Assembly: GCA_964035575.1 (NCBI GenBank)
Contig: OZ037843.1
Location: 124,001 to 188,000, forward strand
Reading direction: 5' to 3'
DNA: 64,000 nucleotides
Source: Rhynchopus sp. YZ270_cl-10
Taxonomy: Eukaryota; Euglenozoa; Diplonemea; Diplonemida; Diplonemidae
In this document: piece after piece, positions 43,864 through 58,800 of the stretch
How the letters are laid out: the number at the start of each line of letters is the position of its first letter
How positions within the stretch are numbered: position 1 is the stretch's first letter
Notes under the pieces: model-generated
Seen by the model: the letters and a program-made list of their open reading frames with translations, nothing else
Database searches by the model: none
What the model was told of the DNA's origin: nothing
Program-made: the position numbers and the translations under genes

Positions 43864-46800
43864 TTAAATGTCGTCATCTTTTCTGTTGGACATTTCTTCG
43901 TCCAACAGAGGCTCGCTCATTTGCTGTTCGGGGCTGTCCTTGACAAGCTCCGCGTCGTTCGTTTTCGCTTCGAAGTGCTCGTTCCACTTCTCGTCGTCGG
44001 CCTCGTTCTGGTTCTGGCGGCGCTTGCAGAGGAGGAAGGCGAGGAGGAGGCAACAGCAGCAGAGCAGCAGAAGGAGGGGAAGCAGCCAGCAGAGGATGCA
44101 GTCGTCGTCATCATCGCTGTCGCCGTCAATGGAGCCAGCGTTGCGTGTGATGTTCGTCGCGTTCTCACCCTCGGCGAAGCAAACTGCCGACTGCATTTGT
44201 CCGTTCTCACCGTGCATCGGCGCCACACACTGGCACACCCAGTCACCCTCCTTCGACTGGTCGGGGTCCACACACGTCTGTCCCTCTGCCACGCACACAC
44301 CAGACACAGCCTCGTCGGCGCACTCTCCAGTGTATGTGCAGGTGCTCTTTGCTCCAGTCGCCTCACCCACTGCAGGTGGCGGGCAACGGCACACCCAGGT
44401 GCCAGTGGCGGTCTTGTCGCTGTCGATGCACTGTGGGGGTTTTGGATGTAGGGGGGGGAAAAGGTTGGCAGAGGGGCAGGTGGAAGTGAATAGTGGGGTG
44501 GGTGAAACACAATACCTGCTGGCCCGCGTCAGTGCAGACAGTGGCCACGAGTGTGTCAACACATTCATCCAGAAGGCAGGCGGCGGCAGAGGTCTGTGCC
44601 TTGCCCTCAGACGGCGCGGCACACACACAGGTCCAGTCGTTCATGCTTGCTTCGGTCGTGACAGGGTCAACACAGGTCTGACTTGCGCTGGTGCAGACCA
44701 TCTGGTTGGCAGGCATGGAGCACTCATCGACAACTGTAGGTGGTGAGGTAGGCGGGAGGGGAGGGAGGGGAGGGACATACTGCATGTGGCACGCGATGCG
44801 ACAGCCACGTCGCCAGTGGCAGGGGCGATGCACTCGCAACGCCAGTCGCCAGTCGAGTCCGACGTGGTGACAGGGTCGATGCAGCGCTGTGCACCGTTGC
44901 CCTCACAGGCGAATCCATTTCCGTCGCCCTTGTCTGCGCACAGCGGGCACACCACGGAGCACTCGTCCAGCACACACACGGCAGGGCCCTGTGCACCCTC
45001 AGTCTTCGTCGTCGCGGGCTCAGAGCAGCGGCACTCCCAGTCGTCTGTCGAGCCTGCCTCTGGGTTCGGGTCGAAGCAGTGCTGTCCCGCAAGACATTTG
45101 TCCTTGTGGTCCACACACTCGCCGACAGGGTCTGTGGGGGTGGGTGTGGGTGTGAAAGTAGCAATATGGTGAAGATGTTTGTTTCTTTAGAAAGGCTGCA
45201 AAGGGACAGCAAGAGGACGTAGGTGAACCAGCCATGCCAGCCAAAGGAAGAGGGAGGGAGGAGGGGAGAGGGAGGAGGGGGAACATACTGCACACGGCAA
45301 CGGCACCCCTTGCGGTCTCGTTGGTTCCCGGGCACACACACTCCCAGTCGTTGAGGCTGTCCGGTGCGGTGTTAGTGTCTCTGCATGTCTGCCCTGCGTC
45401 CATGCACGTTGTGACGTTGACGCACTCGTTGTGCTCGCACAGCGGCACCGGTGCAAGGGCCTGCTTGCCCTCGGAGGAGGGGCAGCGGCATTCCCAGTTG
45501 CCGAGGAGGCTGGGTGTGGTGTCGAGGTCGACGCAGATCTGGTTCTTCTCAGCACAGACGTTGTTGTACGCGACGGCAGGCGCGCCGACAGGGGCAGGGG
45601 TCAGGACAGAGGTGCACGTCTGACGCTCACGGATCTGTGCGCGGCATGTGTCGATACCCTTGTTCCAGTCACTGTCAGCAACGAAGCACCAGTCGCCAGT
45701 CACAGCACGCTCAGGGTTGCAGCAAGCAGTGTTGCAAGGCTCAGAGAAGCCAGGGCCCGTGCCCAGAAGGCCTCCACCGACAAGGCTCGCCTGCCAGCCG
45801 CAGGCACACTCGCAGCCCTCAGTGGTGTAGCGGCGGAAGTGGCCGCACTGGCGTGCACCGGTGTTGGTCACAGCCTCGCACTCATCGATAGTGCAGGATG
45901 CAACCGGCATCGCCACGGCAGTGGCAGTGGCAGGTGCCTGGCAGACGCACATCCAGTCAGAGAGGCTTGAGGCAGAGAAGTTGGGGTCAACGCAGTCCTG
46001 GCCTTCTCCTGCACAGACGTTGACGGACTCCTGGCTCGTACGTGCGCAGGTTGGGCAGATGTCGGTGCACTCGTTGACAGTGCAGACTGTAGCGGCCTTG
46101 CTCCCGGTCTCTCCGTGGAAGGGTGCAATGCATGCACAGCGCCAGTCAGAGGACTCGCCGGTCTCACCAGGGACACACTTCTGACCAGCGGAGGCACAGA
46201 CCTGCTGGTTCGCGCTGTCGGCGCACCCGCCTGTGTATGTGCACGTCGCAACACCGCCAATCATGCTGCCCACAGCGCCCTCGGGGCAGAGGCACGACCA
46301 GTCGCCGAGGCTCGTGGGGGACGTGCTCTGGTCAATGCAGATCTGGCCGACAGCTGCGCAGACAGTCGACTTCGTGTCGCACTCATCCAGCAGGCAGGAC
46401 GCAGTTCCTCCCGTGGACGCACCAGAGGCAGGCGCAAGGCAGACACACATCCAGTCCCCCATGGACGACGAGTCCTGGTTCGGGTCCTCGCACATCTGTC
46501 CCACAGCCTCGCACGCCACAGCGTGCACAACACACTCGTCCACGTCGCACACAGCGGCAGCGCCCACAGCAGATCCCGTACCCTGCTGGCAGACGCACGA
46601 CCAGTCACCCACGCTCTCGGGGCTGGTGTCCTTGTCCACGCAGCTTTGGTCTCCACAGGTGTGGGTCATGCCCTGCTGCGCGCAGGTGTCGCAGCGTGCC
46701 ACACACTCGTCAAGCACGCACACGGCAGGCCCGTTCAGTGCCTCACCCACAAGCGGCGTGTTGCACTCGCAGTACCAAGCATTGTCCTTCTCCTTGCACA

Positions 46801-49800
46801 GCTGCTGCGGTCCGCATGCGGCACCGTTGGTCACACACAGCGTCGAGACAGTGCACATGTCAGCGGGCTTCGCAATCGCACTGCCCTCGCTCGGGTCCTC
46901 GCACTGGCACACCCAGTTGCCGAGGGAGTCGACGTCCTGCTTCGAGTCCACACAACGCTGGCCTGCCGCAGAGCAGATCGTGTTGCCGTTGTCCTGGCCG
47001 TTGTTCCACTCCTTCGGCACAATGCACTCATCGATGAGACACTTCGCCGCCTCGCCCACACCAGACTTCCCGGTGTACGGCCACGCGCACTGGCATTCCC
47101 ACGAGCCCAGCAGTGAGAGGTCGTCATCGACACACATCTGCGAGTTCTTGCCCGCAGTGATCACACCAGAGCACACGTTCGCGTTCTCGAGGATCGTGCA
47201 CTCGTCGATCGGGCACACTGCCGCAGCCGCACGCTGGGTACCAAGGCCGGGCGCCTTGCACTTGCACCACCAGTCTCCGGTGCTGATGGGGTCCTTGTTC
47301 GCGTCCTCGCAGTCCTGGCCCGCGGAGAGGCAAGCGTGCTTGCTGGATCCGGGGAGCATCGCGCACGTTGCGCATGGCACCGTGCACTCGTCGAGCTCGC
47401 AGGTGGCGGGGGCAGTCTTCTTGGGAGTGCCGGTCTGGGGGCTGACGCACACGCAGGTCCAGTCTCCGGGTGTCTCGACGTTGGGGTCGACGCAGGTCTG
47501 TCCCATGTTGGTGCAGATGTCGGAGTTGCTCTTGTCATCGCACTCACCAACGAACGCGCACACGGCAACTCCAGCCACGGCGGTACCTGTGGAAGGTGCG
47601 GGGCAGCTGCACGACCAGTCGCCGGTGGACTCAGCAGCCAAGTTGTCATCGAAACAGGTCTGTCCCGCGGACTGGCACTGCTTGCCGTGCACGACACACT
47701 CGTCGTAGGTGCAGACGGCAACTCCATTCACGACCTTGCCCACGTAAGGTGTGTGGCACTCGCAGTACCAGTCACCCTCGGTGGTGGTGTCAGGGTCGAC
47801 GCACGCCTGCTCAGCCTTCTCGCACACGGAGCCGGCGGCGGTGTCACACTCGTTCGTAGTGCACACGGCCACAGCACCCTTGGCGCTCACAGTGCTGCCG
47901 ACACACTGGCACTCCCAGTCCTTGGTCGACGTCGGGGACGTGCTGCCCTCAACACAGACCTGCGCAGGGCCGCTTGCCGCCTCGCACACTGTCTTGCTTC
48001 CTCCAGCGGTTCTGGCGCACGTCACACACGTCGCAAGGCACTCGTCAAGGATGCAGTTCAACGAGTCGGCAGGGAAGTCGGAGGTGAAGGGCATCTCGGG
48101 TCCGGTCTGGGGCATCACACACTCGCAACGTCCCTGGGTGCCCTTGGGCACGCACATCTGTCCACGGGCAGTGCAGGTGCTTCCGTAGGTCTGGCACCAG
48201 GAGCCGCCAGGGCATGTTGCAGGTGCACCAGTGGTGCCGCGCTCGGTGGGGGTCTCGGGGCAGACGCACATCCAGTCGTTCTTGGAGGTGATGTCGGTGT
48301 TGGGGTCGACGCAGAGCTGGCCTGCGGCAGTGCAGATGGAGGCCTTGGTCGTCTCCAGGCATTCGTCCCAGAGGCAGTTCGCCACACGGCCGGTCGCCGT
48401 CCCGACTGAGGGAGACGGGCACTCGCAGCGCCAGTCGCCTGTCACAGAGGTGTTCGCGTCGAGGCAGGACTGGCCAGCAACGCCGCAGACGCCTTCGTTG
48501 AGACCACCGTTCGCCTCGCATTCGTCAACCATGCACTGCACAACAGCGGCGGCGGTGGCAGACCCAGTGAGGCCTGTCGGGCAGACACAGCGCCAGTCCT
48601 TCACGTCCGACGGGGAGAGCGACGTCTCCTCACAGCGCTGCTTGTTCTGCTCGCAGACGTTTCCGGCGCCCTTGTCGGCGCAGGTCGCGCACTGTGAGGT
48701 GCACTCGTCCAGCTGGCACAGCGCAGGTCCTCCCGTTGTGCTGACGCCCGAGGACGGCTCGACACACTGGCACACCCAGTCACCCACAACCATGACATCC
48801 GGGTCGTAGCAGGTCTGGCCAACCTGGGTGCACACCTTTGCGTTCTCTGCGCATTCGCCAGTCCAGTCGCAGGTGGCGGTCGACATGGCAGCCTCACCAG
48901 ACGCGCCCTTCGGGCAGATGCACTTCCAGTCGCCGACAGACCCGCTCTCGGTGTTGGTGTCGAAGCAGGTCTGGCCCACAGAGGCGCAGACGTTGACGTC
49001 CGTGCACTCGTCGGTGATGCAGACAGCAGGCTTGCCGGCAGCAGACTCGCCGAAGGAAGGGGCGTTGCACTCGCAGCGCCAGTCGCCCTGGCTCTTGGCA
49101 GCCTTGCTCGAGTCGACGCAGGTCTGTCCAGCACCGCACACAGCAGCAGCGGCAGCAGCAGCAGCACCAGCAGGCGGCGCAACACACATCTGGATGCGCT
49201 CCTGGAGCGTGCCGTCCACGGGGCAGCCCTTCTTGCGGTTGTCCTCGCTGTCCTCAATGATGCAGTAGGCTCCTGCCTGCGTTGTGGGGTTGCAGCATCC
49301 TGCCGTGCACGGCGAGTCCACACCTGGTCCCGACCCGACGACGAGGGCGAGCAGGGGCTCCTGCCAGTTGCATTTGCAGGCACAGCCGTTAACAGTCTCA
49401 CGGGGCACCTGCTCGCAGCCTACGGCACCGAAGTTGGTGACCTCGGCACACTCATCCATCTCGCAGACGGCCACAGCACGTGTCGCCATGGCACCACCGC
49501 CAGGGCAGGAGCACATCCAGTCGCCTGTAGAGGTGGCGGTCGTGACCGGGTCAGTGCAGCCCTGTCCTGCCTGCGTGCAGAGGTTTCCGGCACCCTTGTT
49601 CGCGCACGTGTCGCACACCTGTGTGCACTCGTCAAGAACGCAGTCCGCAGCCTTGCGCACAGAGAAGATGTCGCCCGCAGCGCAGTGGCACTCCCAGTCG
49701 CCCGTCGAGGTCGGCGTCGGCTTGGGGTCGATGCAGACCTGTCCCGCGGTGTTGCAGATGTTGAAGTTCTCCTGGATGTTGCACTCGTTCAGAATACACT

Positions 49801-52800
49801 GCGCAGGCACGCCCTTGCCAGTACCAGTCTGTCCAACCGGGCAGGTGCACAGGAAGTCTCCCGTCGAGGTTGGGTCCATGTCAGGGTCGCTGCAGGTCTG
49901 TCCCTCCCCGCAGACAGGGTCCTGCGTGTCCAGACGCACACACTCGTCCACACGGCAGACAGGGATCGCGAGGGTGCGGTTCCCAGTGGCAGGCGGCTTG
50001 CAGATGCACATCCAGTCGCTGCGCGAGCGGACGTCCTGGTTCGGGTCGTGGCACAGCGTGTTGGTGGCGGTGCAGGCGTTGCCCTGGCCGTTGCCGCTGT
50101 CCGCACAGGAGATGCAGACCTCGGCACACTCGTCGAGCATGCACGACGCGATGGCGGCAGTCTCCTGGCCGGCCTGGCCAGAGGGGCAGCGGCAGATCCA
50201 GTCGTGGAGCGAAGAGGCGTCGGTGTTGGGGTCAACGCAGAGCTGTCCGGCAGCTGCGCACATGCCACCCTCGCAGGTGGAGCAGGTGGCGGAGCACTCG
50301 TCCAGAGTGCAGGTAGTGATGCCCATGACGGTCACGGTGCCGGTTGCAGGTGGGAGGCACTCGCACTGCCAGTTGCCCTGCTCAGAGGTGTCCGGGTCGA
50401 CGCAGACCTGGCCCGCAGCAGTGCACAGGGCGTTCACGACAGCGTCCGCGCACTCGCTTGTGGGGGGCGGGGTGCACACAGCAGTGCTCGCAACAGCAGA
50501 GGCGGTGACGCCTGCGTTGGGCGCGCAGTGGCACTCCCAGTCGCCAGTGCTCGTCTCGGTCGTGGCGGGGTCCTCGCAGACCTGTCCTGCGTTGTGGCAA
50601 GTCTGCTCGTTCGTCACACACTCGTCCAGGACGCATGTCGTCGCACCGGCAACAGTGCTTCCCACAGCAGGCGGCGTGCACACGCACTCCCAGTCCCCCT
50701 CGGTCGTGAAGCCCTTGTCAACGCAGGTCTGGCCGGTGGGGCATTTATCGCTGTTGGTCGCATCCAAGCACTCATCGGTCTCGCACACAGCAGGGTTGCC
50801 GATGGCCACCTGGGTCGATCCCGGGCACTGGCAGGCCCAGTCGCCAAGGCTTGTGTAATCGGTGTTGCTGTCGATGCAGGTCTGTCCCGCCTTCACACAG
50901 ACGTTGTCCTCGTTCTCGACCGTGACAGCCGTGCCTGGGAGGAACACCTTGCACTCATCAATGGAGCAGTCTGCAGCGCCCGTGGTACGGGTTACCTTCT
51001 GGTTCGGAGGAGGGCAGGTGCACTTCCAGTGTCCGTCAATCGTCTTCTCGATGTCCTCACAGGTCTGGCCAGCACCGACGCAAGTGTCCCCGTAGAGCGT
51101 GCACTCGTCGACCTCGCACACAGCAGGCTTGGCAGTCGCAGAGCCCGTGGCAGGTGCTGTGCAGAAGCACTGCCAGTCCGAAAGCGAGGAGCCGTCCTGG
51201 TTAGGGTCAAGGCAGGTCTGGCCGACCAGCTCGCACTCAGATTTGTGGATGACACACTCGTCGACCTTGCACCTCGCTGCGTTCGCAGTGGCAGAGCCGA
51301 CGGCAGGTGTCTGGCACACACAGCGCCAGTCGCCCTCAATCGCGGTGTTGTCGTCTACACAGTCCTGTCCGGCGCCAGAGCACGTAGACCTGTGTGTCTT
51401 GCACTCATCCGTCACACACGTGGCTGCAGCAGCACGCTGGACACCAGAGGCAGGCTCGATGCAGCGGCACTCCCATGAGCTGAGACCTGTGATGGGGTTC
51501 TTGTCGGCGTCCACGCACGTCTGCTTCGCGTCCGAGCACGTCGTGCCTGCGCACGTCGCGCACTGTGCAGTGCACTCGTCCAGCACGCAGACAGCGGCAC
51601 CGCCGACCACGGGTGCACCAGTGGCAGGCACAACGCAGAGGCAGCTCCAGTCGCCCGCGGTCGCGGTGTCGGGGTCGTTGCAGATCTGCCCCTTGGAGGT
51701 GCACACGTCGCTGTTCGTCAGGTCATCGCATTCGCCAACCATCACACACTCCGCTGGCGCCTGGTTCCCTACGGCGTTCTGGTGCAGCGGTGGGGAGCAC
51801 TGGCAGACCCAGTTGTTGAGGCTGGTCTCCCTCTTGTCCTCGTCAAGGCAGACCTGTCCGATGTTCGAGCACACGTGCCCGTGGGTCTTGCACTCATCGA
51901 CAATGCAGACAGCTGGGCCCTTTGTTTCCTTCCCGCTCGCAGGGTCCTGGCAGTGGCACTCCCAGTCGCTGAGGCTGTCCGGGCTGGTGTTGGGGTCGAT
52001 GCACGTCTGGCTGCTGGCGGCACAGACGAATCTCGCACGGTCGCACTCGTCAACAGCGCAGACGGCCGCCTTCCCGACGGAGACCTGCGTGGAGGGTGCG
52101 GGGCAGCGGCACTCCCAGTCCCAGAGGGAGGATGCCTTCGGGTTCGGGTCGTAGCAGGTCTGGCCGGCAGCCTTGCATGCGTTGTTCGAGCAGGAGACGC
52201 AGGTCGACACACACTCGTCCATGAGACAGACAGCCGCAGTCTTCACACCCGTGCCGGTCGACGGTGGGGCGCACACACACTGCCAGGTGTCGGTCGTGGT
52301 CAGGTCGGAGTCAAGGCACGTCTGTGCGGGGACGGCCTGCTCGCACACGGCTCTGTTGTCGACACACTCGTCCACCTCGCAGACTGCCGCACCCAGCTTC
52401 TTGACGTTGGAGGATGGGGGCGGGCAGACGCACTGCCACGTGTTGAGTGTGCTCACATCGGAGTCCACGCAGGTCTGCATCGCAAGCTTGCACTCGTCTC
52501 CGTGGATGAGGCACTCGTTGGTCGTGCACGTCGCCACACCACCTGTCTTCGAGCCCTGGTCCGGCGCCACACAGAGACAGTCAAAGTCGCCAGTGGTCGA
52601 GAGGTGCGAGTCGTGGCACACCTGCCCCGCGTCCGTGCAGATCTTGCCGTTCGGGGAGGTCGCGCCTGTGAGCACGTCGACGCACTCGTCTGCGCTGCAC
52701 ACAGCCGCGTTGCCCTGCTGCATGATGTGCTGGAACGGGGCCGGGCACCTGCACGACCAGTCGTTCGTCTGCCACGGGTCGGTGTTGGTGTCGACGCACT

Positions 52801-55800
52801 CCTGGCCGAGCGCAGTGCAGATGTTGCCAGCGCCCTTGTCCGCGCAGGTGTCACACTTCGTCACACACTCGTCCACAATGCACTTCATGACGTAGGCACC
52901 CACCTGTGTCGATCCTCCGATCTTGCACTTGCAGTACCAGTCGTTCGTCACAGACTGGCTAGGGTCCACGCAGTCCTGGTCCGCTCCGGTGCAGACGTTG
53001 CCGCTGCCTGTGTCCGCACAGGTAGCACACACTGCGGCGCACTCGTTGAGCGTGCACACTGCTGCGGGGCCCTGGACAGCGCTGCCCGAGGAAGGGGGCG
53101 GGCACTGGCAGGTCCAGTCGTTCTTGCTAGCGAGGGTTGGTGTCGGGTCGACGCAGGTCTGAGTTGCGTCGGTGCACTTCTTTGTGTTGGCTGCGTCAGA
53201 GCACTCGTCGTACACACACTCCGCCACGACGGCAGTGGTGCGTGTCGTGGTCGAGGGCGCGGCACACACACACATCCAGTTGGAGAGGCTCGTGGCGCTT
53301 GTGTCCGGGTCCGTGCAGGTCTGGCCTGCGGCGGTGCAGACGTCTGCCTCACATGACGGGCAGGTGGCGACACACTCGTCGATCAGACACACTGCCGCAG
53401 CACCCTTCACTGGTGTGCCCGTAGAAGGTGCCTTGCAGGCGCATTCCCAGTTCCCGTTGGTGGTCGTGTCCGTGTCGACGCAGTCCTGGTCGTGGAGTTT
53501 GCAGAGGTCGGCCTCGCAGGAGGGGCACGTCGCCAGACACTCGTCCATGATGCACGTTGCGGGTGCGCCAACAACGGGCACGCCTGCGTAGGGTGCGATG
53601 CAGGCGCATTCGTACTCGGTGGCAGACTTCTGCACGCAGTGCTGCTTCGCCTGTGCGCACTTCACATCGCCGCCCTGGTCAACACACACGTCCGGTGGCG
53701 TGCACGTGGCCGCCGCCTGCATACCAGCAACACCAGTGTCGGGAGCAATGCACTCGCAGATCCAGTTGTTCGGGGTGGTCGTGTCCGTGTCCTTGCACGT
53801 CTGCCCCGCCACGTCGCAGATTGTGTTCTCCTTGCACTCATCGTCGGTGCAGGTGGCAGGTCCGCCTGCCTGCGAGCCGACCGTGGGCGGCTGGCACTCG
53901 CAGAACCAGTTGCCGCTGGTGAGCTGGTCGGGGTCGACGCACACCTGGCCCGCAGCACACTTAGAGCCGTGCTCGACACACTCGTCCTTCGCGCACACAG
54001 CCGCGTTCGCCTGTGCCGTGGTGGTCGAAGGCGGGGGGCACTTGCACATCCAGTCGCCGAGCTTCGAGATCCCGGTGTCAGGGTCCTCACAGGTCTGTCC
54101 GTTCTTGGCACAGAGGCCCTGTGCGCAAGTCGGGCACGTTGCAACGCACTCATCGATGGTGCAGACGGCAGCACCACCACGTCCCCCAGTCGTCGTGGCC
54201 GGGGCTGTGCAGACGCACATCCAGTCGTCAAGGCTGGAGGTGTCCGGGGTAGGGTCTGTGCAGGTCTGTCCGGCAGAGGTGCAGACATCGACTCCGTTGA
54301 CCTGTGCGCAGGTGGGGCAGGTCTCCTCGCACTCGTTGAGCGGGCACACGGCAGGGCCGCCTGTGGTAGGGGTGCCGCCAGTGACACACTCGCACACCCA
54401 GTTGTTGTCGGTCGTCTTGTCCGCATCCTTGCAGATCTGGTTCGCTGCGGTGCAGACTGCTCCGTGCTCAGTGCACTCATCCTTCTCGCAGGTCGTCACC
54501 GGTGCCTGCTGCGCAGTGCCAGTCATCGGCGCGACACACTTGCACACCCAGTTGTTCGTGACAAGGTTGTCCGGGTCTTCGCAGATCTGGCCCTTGTCAG
54601 TGCACACGTTGTTCACATCGCTCGGCACGCCTGGAATGGGGTCGCGAATAATCTTTGCACCGCCGTCGGCAGGGATCGTGCCCGCAGCAGAGCAGAAGTT
54701 GCGCCTCGCTGTGCAGCCCTTCTTCGTGTTGTAGTCGTTCACTGCCAAGTAGCACCAGTCGCCTGAGGGGTGAGACTCAGGGTTGCAGCACCCAGCCTTG
54801 CATTCCTCGGTGGATCCAGGGCCCGGGGGCATGACAATGACGTTCCCGTTGCCGTCCTTGAAGGTGGCCGTCCAGTCGCATGCACACTGGCAACCGTCTG
54901 ATGTGTAACGTGGCACGTGGGTGCAGGTGACAGCGTCGGAGAGCTCCTCACACTCGTTCTTGCCGTCGATGCACTGCGCCACAGCAGCAGAGGTGGCGAA
55001 CTTGGCGCTAGTCTTGCATGTGCACGTCCAGGTGCCCAGGTCCGTCGCAGTGGTGACAGGGTCGTGGCACACCTGGTCAGCGGCCTCGCAGACGTTCGCA
55101 GAGGCCATGTCGGTCTTGGCACAGCTCGGGCACACGGCAACGCACTCATCGAGGTTGCACGGGACAACGGCGCCGAGCTTCTGGGATCCGGTCTGTGGCG
55201 CGACGCACTGGCACTCCCAGTCGTCGAGGGTCGTCGTGCTGGGGTCGACGCAGACCTGCGACACATCCTCGCACTTCTGCTTGTTCACCGCCAGGGTGCA
55301 CTCATTGACCTCGCAGGTGGCAACGCCGCCAACCTTGACAGTGGTGGACGGTGATGCGCATTCGCACTGCCAGTTGTTCGGTGTCGTCTGGTCCGTGTCC
55401 ACACACACCTGCGACGCAGCGTCGCACACAGCGCCGTTCGCGATACACTCGTTCTCCGTGCACGTCGCCACACCGGTGAGCATGCGCCCCACCTTCGGGT
55501 CCACACAGACGCACTCCCAGTCACCGCTGACAGAGGTGCTGGGCTCGACACAGGTCTGTCCCGCACCGTCGCACACGTTGCCCTTCATGTCGTCCTTGTC
55601 GGCGCAGGTGGGGCACTTCACCTGGCACTCGTCCAGGGTGCAGTCCGCAGCGGCAATGGTGTTCTGGCCGGAGAACGGCAGGCGGCACTTGCAGACCCAG
55701 TTGCCGAGGCTGAGGGCGTCGGTGTTCGGGTCCTCACAGTCCTGGTTGGCGGCAGTGCAGACGTTGTCCGACATGGCGTCCTTCTTGGCACAGGTCGCGC

Positions 55801-58800
55801 ACGTCACAGTGCACTCGTCGATCGCGCACTCCGCAGCGGCGTTGGTGCCCACCTTGGTCTGTGTGGCCGGTGCAATGCACTCACACTCGAACTGGTTGTC
55901 GAGCGGGAGTACCGTGTCCTTGCAGGACTGTCCTGCCGCCTCGCACGTCTTGCCGTTCACCTCGCAGTCACCTGGTGGGTCTGTGCAGACGGCCACGCCG
56001 AGTTTCACGGTGGTACCCATCTGGGGGGCGATGCACTCGCACTGCCACGTGTCAGGCGCGTTCAGGTCGGTGTCGACGCACAGCTGTCCCTTCATCTTGC
56101 ACACCACGTCCTGCTCTGTGCACTCGTTGTGGCTGCAGTCCGCCACCGCCATAGTCGCAGACACAGAGCTGCGGGGAGCAGGGCACACGCACTCCCAGTT
56201 CCCGGTTGTGGAGGTGTCAGGGTCACGGCAGGTCTGCATTGCACCAGTACACGTATCCTTGTTCGGTGGAGTGCCCTCCTCGCACTCGTCCAGCGCGCAC
56301 ACAGCAACCTGCTGCGGGCCCGTACCCGTCTTCGGTGCCACACACTTGCACACCCAGTCACCGTCGACAGTCTGGTCAGGGTCCTCGCAGATCTGCTCGG
56401 CATCAGTGCAAATGTTGTTCTGGCTGTCGGGGATGCCAGGGATAGTTGCCCTTGGCGGCACACCACCAGTGGCAGGCACAGCTCCAGCAGCAAGACAGGT
56501 TTCGCGAGATGTGCTGCACCCACGCTGGGTGTTGAAGTCGTTACGTGCCGGGTAGCACCAGTCTCCAGCTGCCTCGGAGTTCGGGTTGCAGCATCCTCCT
56601 GCACACGGGGTGGTGGATCCCGGACCGTCAGGGTACACAATCACCATCCCGTTGAAGTCCTTGAAGGTGGCAATCCAGTCGCATGCACACTGGCATCCGC
56701 TTGCAGTGTAACGAGGCACGTGGTTGCAGGTGACAGCGTCGGAGATCTCCTCACACTCGTTCTTAGTCGGGGGAGGGGGCACGTCAGTGGCAGGTGCGTC
56801 GGTGGGCACGGCTGTTGGTGCTGCTGTGTCAGGTGGGTTTGTGGCAGGTGCGTCGGTGGCAGGTGGGTTTGTCGGTGCTGCCGTGGGCGGTGCACCGCAC
56901 ACAGCAACCTGCTGCTGTCCGGGGGTTCCGACCTTCGGTGCCACACACTTGCACACCCAGTTGTCATCTGTTGTCAGGTCAGGGTCCTCGCAGATCTGCT
57001 CGGCATCAGTGCAAATGTTGTTCTGGGTGTCGGGGATGCCAGGGATAGTTGCCCTTGGCGGCACACCACCAGTGGCAGGCACAGCTCCAGCAGCAAGACA
57101 GGTTTCGCGAGATGTGCTGCACCCACGCTGCGTGTTGAAGTCGTTTGCTGCCAGGTAGCACCAGTCTCCAGTTGCTTCGGAGTTCGGGTTGCAGCATCCT
57201 CCTGCACACGGGGTGGTGGATCCCGGACCGTCAGGGTACACAATCACCATCCCGTTGCCGTCCTTGAAGGTGGCAATCCAATCGCATGCACACTGGCATC
57301 CGCTTGCAGTGTAACGAGGCTTGTGGTTGCAGGTGACAGCACTCGAGATCTCCTCACACTCGTTCTTCGTAGCAGGAGGAGGAACGTTCGTTGCAGGTGC
57401 GTCTGTCGGTGCAAGGGTCACGTCCACGCAAGTCGCCAGTGCCTGCTGTCCAGGTGTGCCGGTCTTGGGAGCGACACAGGTACACTGCCAGTCATTATCA
57501 GTCATGTTGTCAGGGTCAACACAGATCTGTCCTCCGTCAGTGCAAATGTTGTTCTGGCTGTCGGGGATGCCAGGGACAGTGGGACGTGGTGTGACACCAC
57601 CAGTGGCAGGCACAGCTCCGGCAGCAAGACAGGTTTCGCGAGATGTGCTGCACCCACGCTGAGTGTTGAAGTCGTTACGTGCCGGGTAGCACCAGTCTCC
57701 ACCTGCCTCGGAGTTCGGGTTGCAGCATCCTCCTGCACACGGGGTGGTGGATCCCGGACCGTCAGGGAGGACAATCACCATCATGGTCTGGGAGTCCTTG
57801 AAGGTGGCAATCCAGTCGCATGCACACTGGCATCCGCTTGCAGTGTAACGAGGCTTGTGGTTGCAGGTGACGGCAGCCGAGATCTCCTCACACTCGTTCT
57901 TTCCTGGTGGAGGGGGGGCGTTTGTGGCAGGTGCATCAGTGGCAGGTGCGTCTGTCGGTGCAATGGTTACGTCCACACAAGTCGCCAGTGCCTGCTGTCC
58001 AGGTGTGCCGGTCTTGGGAGAGACACACTGACACTGCCAGTCATTATCAGTCATGCTGTTAGGGTCAACACAGATCTGTCCTCCGTCAGTGCAAATGTTG
58101 TTCTGGCTGTCGGGGATGCCAGGGATAGTGGGACGTGGTGTGACACCACCAGTGGCAGGCACAGCTCCAGCAGCAAGACAGGTTTCACGTGCAGTGCTGC
58201 ACCCACGCTGAGTGTTGAAGTCGTTTGCTGCCGGGTAGCACCAGTCTCCACCTGCCTCGGAGTTCGGGTTGCAGCATCCTCCTGCACACGGGGTGGTGGA
58301 TCCCGGACCGTCAGGGAGGACAATCACCATCATGGTCTGGGAGTCCTTGAAGGTGGCAATCCAGTCGCATGCACACTGGCATCCGCTTGCAGTGTAACGA
58401 GGCTTGTGGTTGCAGGTGACAGCGGACGAGATCTCCTCACACTCGTTCTTTCCAGTCGGTGGGGGAACGTTCGTTGCAGGTGCGTCTGTCGGTGCAAGGG
58501 TTGTGGCCACGCAAGTCGCCAGTGCCTGCTGTCCAGGTGTGCCGGTCTTGGGAGAGACACACTGACACTGCCAGTCATTATCAGTCATGTTGTTAGGGTC
58601 AACACAGATCTGTCCTCCGTCAGTGCAAATGTTGTTCTGGCTGTCGGGGATGCCAGGGACAGTGGCACGTGGTGTGACACCACCAGTGGCGGGCACAGCT
58701 CCGGCAGCAAGACAGGTTTCACGTGCAGTGCTGCACCCACGCTGAGTGTTGAAGTCGTTTGCCGCCGGGTAGCACCAGTCTCCACCTGCCTCGGAGTTCG